Source of the DNA: Reinekea forsetii
Lineage (GTDB): Bacteria; Pseudomonadota; Gammaproteobacteria; Pseudomonadales; Natronospirillaceae
Direction of reading: 5' to 3'
Assembly: GCF_018860385.1 (NCBI RefSeq)
Contig: NZ_JAHKPH010000011.1
Location: 186,001-250,000, forward strand
Length of the DNA stretch: 64,000 nt
In this document: piece by piece, positions 63,811 to 64,000 of the stretch
How positions within the stretch are numbered: the stretch's first letter is position 1
How the letters are laid out: every line of letters begins with the position of its first letter
Notes under the pieces: model-generated
The model's input: only the letters and a program-made list of their open reading frames with translations
Told to the model about the DNA's origin: nothing
Database searches by the model: none
Translations under genes and position numbers: made by a program

Positions 63811-64000
<190 letters not shown>

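Overview
The window reads as an ordinary chromosomal stretch from a marine-type gammaproteobacterium. Supporting evidence is a PomA/PomB sodium-type flagellar stator, gammaproteobacterial gene orders (ubiH-ubiI, xseB-ispA-dxs, queA-tgt-yajC-secD-secF, accB-accC next to aroQ, lpoA-yraN-diaA-dolP beside rsmI and rnpB, asmA-mutY-yggX) and proteins typical of that class (YggX, LpoA, DUF2956, RlmA). By eye the base composition is near 45% GC (not counted). An Oceanospirillales-like relative is my best guess; the genus cannot be fixed from the sequence alone. Almost everything is housekeeping or common accessory function. I found no phage, insertion sequence, CRISPR array or defence island.

Layout. 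0-2.7 kb: start of trmL, then ubiquinone hydroxylases ubiI and ubiH. 2.8-5.6 kb: an orphan maltose-binding protein, a YjbR protein, a DUF2007/zinc-ribbon protein and a membrane zinc peptidase coupled to dxs. 5.6-10 kb: dxs, an MFS exporter, ispA and xseB, giving isoprenoid precursors. 10-12 kb: pomAB behind a sigma-28 promoter. 12-17 kb: rlmA, a small unknown, a glycosyltransferase, a cold-shock gene with a long leader, a repeat-rich stretch and trpS. 17-23 kb: secF, secD, yajC, tgt, queA. 23-29 kb: a GGDEF-EAL protein, tRNA-Leu, a stretch of decayed and small genes, a membrane diguanylate cyclase, and a PadR regulator with a membrane protein and a lipoprotein. 29-35 kb: a tripartite tricarboxylate transporter (tctCBA) divergent from its two-component system (tctDE) plus an extra periplasmic binding protein. 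35-42 kb: an MsbA-like exporter overlapping a tyrosine phosphatase gene, then nitroreductase, 2OG-oxygenase-like, rluA, DUF2956, DMT transporter and outer-membrane protein genes. 42-47 kb: tRNA-Phe, a chemoreceptor, a PspC protein, phoX with a PHO box, yggX. 47-58 kb: mutY, asmA-like, ilvD, a PAP2-like protein, accCB, aroQ, DUF2333, ppa, aroA. 58-64 kb: a DUF1566 protein, a tandem universal stress protein with an FNR/Anr site, dolP-diaA-yraN-lpoA, divergent rsmI, and the 5' half of rnpB.

The most informative non-coding signals are readable regulatory sites: a three-repeat PHO box before phoX, an FNR/Anr box at a class II position before the usp gene, a sigma-28 promoter before pomAB, a PadR operator that contains the annotated padR start codon, and a sigma-70 promoter with a leader of about 160 nt before the cold-shock gene. 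A dispersed repeat built on CTTGCAG(CTT) occurs near cspA/trpS and again near 51.3-51.5 kb, including seven perfect tandem heptamers lodged between the trpS stop codon and its terminator.

No clearly new system was found. The least explained units are the TctDE system with a third, periplasmic sensor-like component; the MsbA-phosphatase pair; the PadR-membrane protein-lipoprotein unit; and the decayed block downstream of tRNA-Leu.
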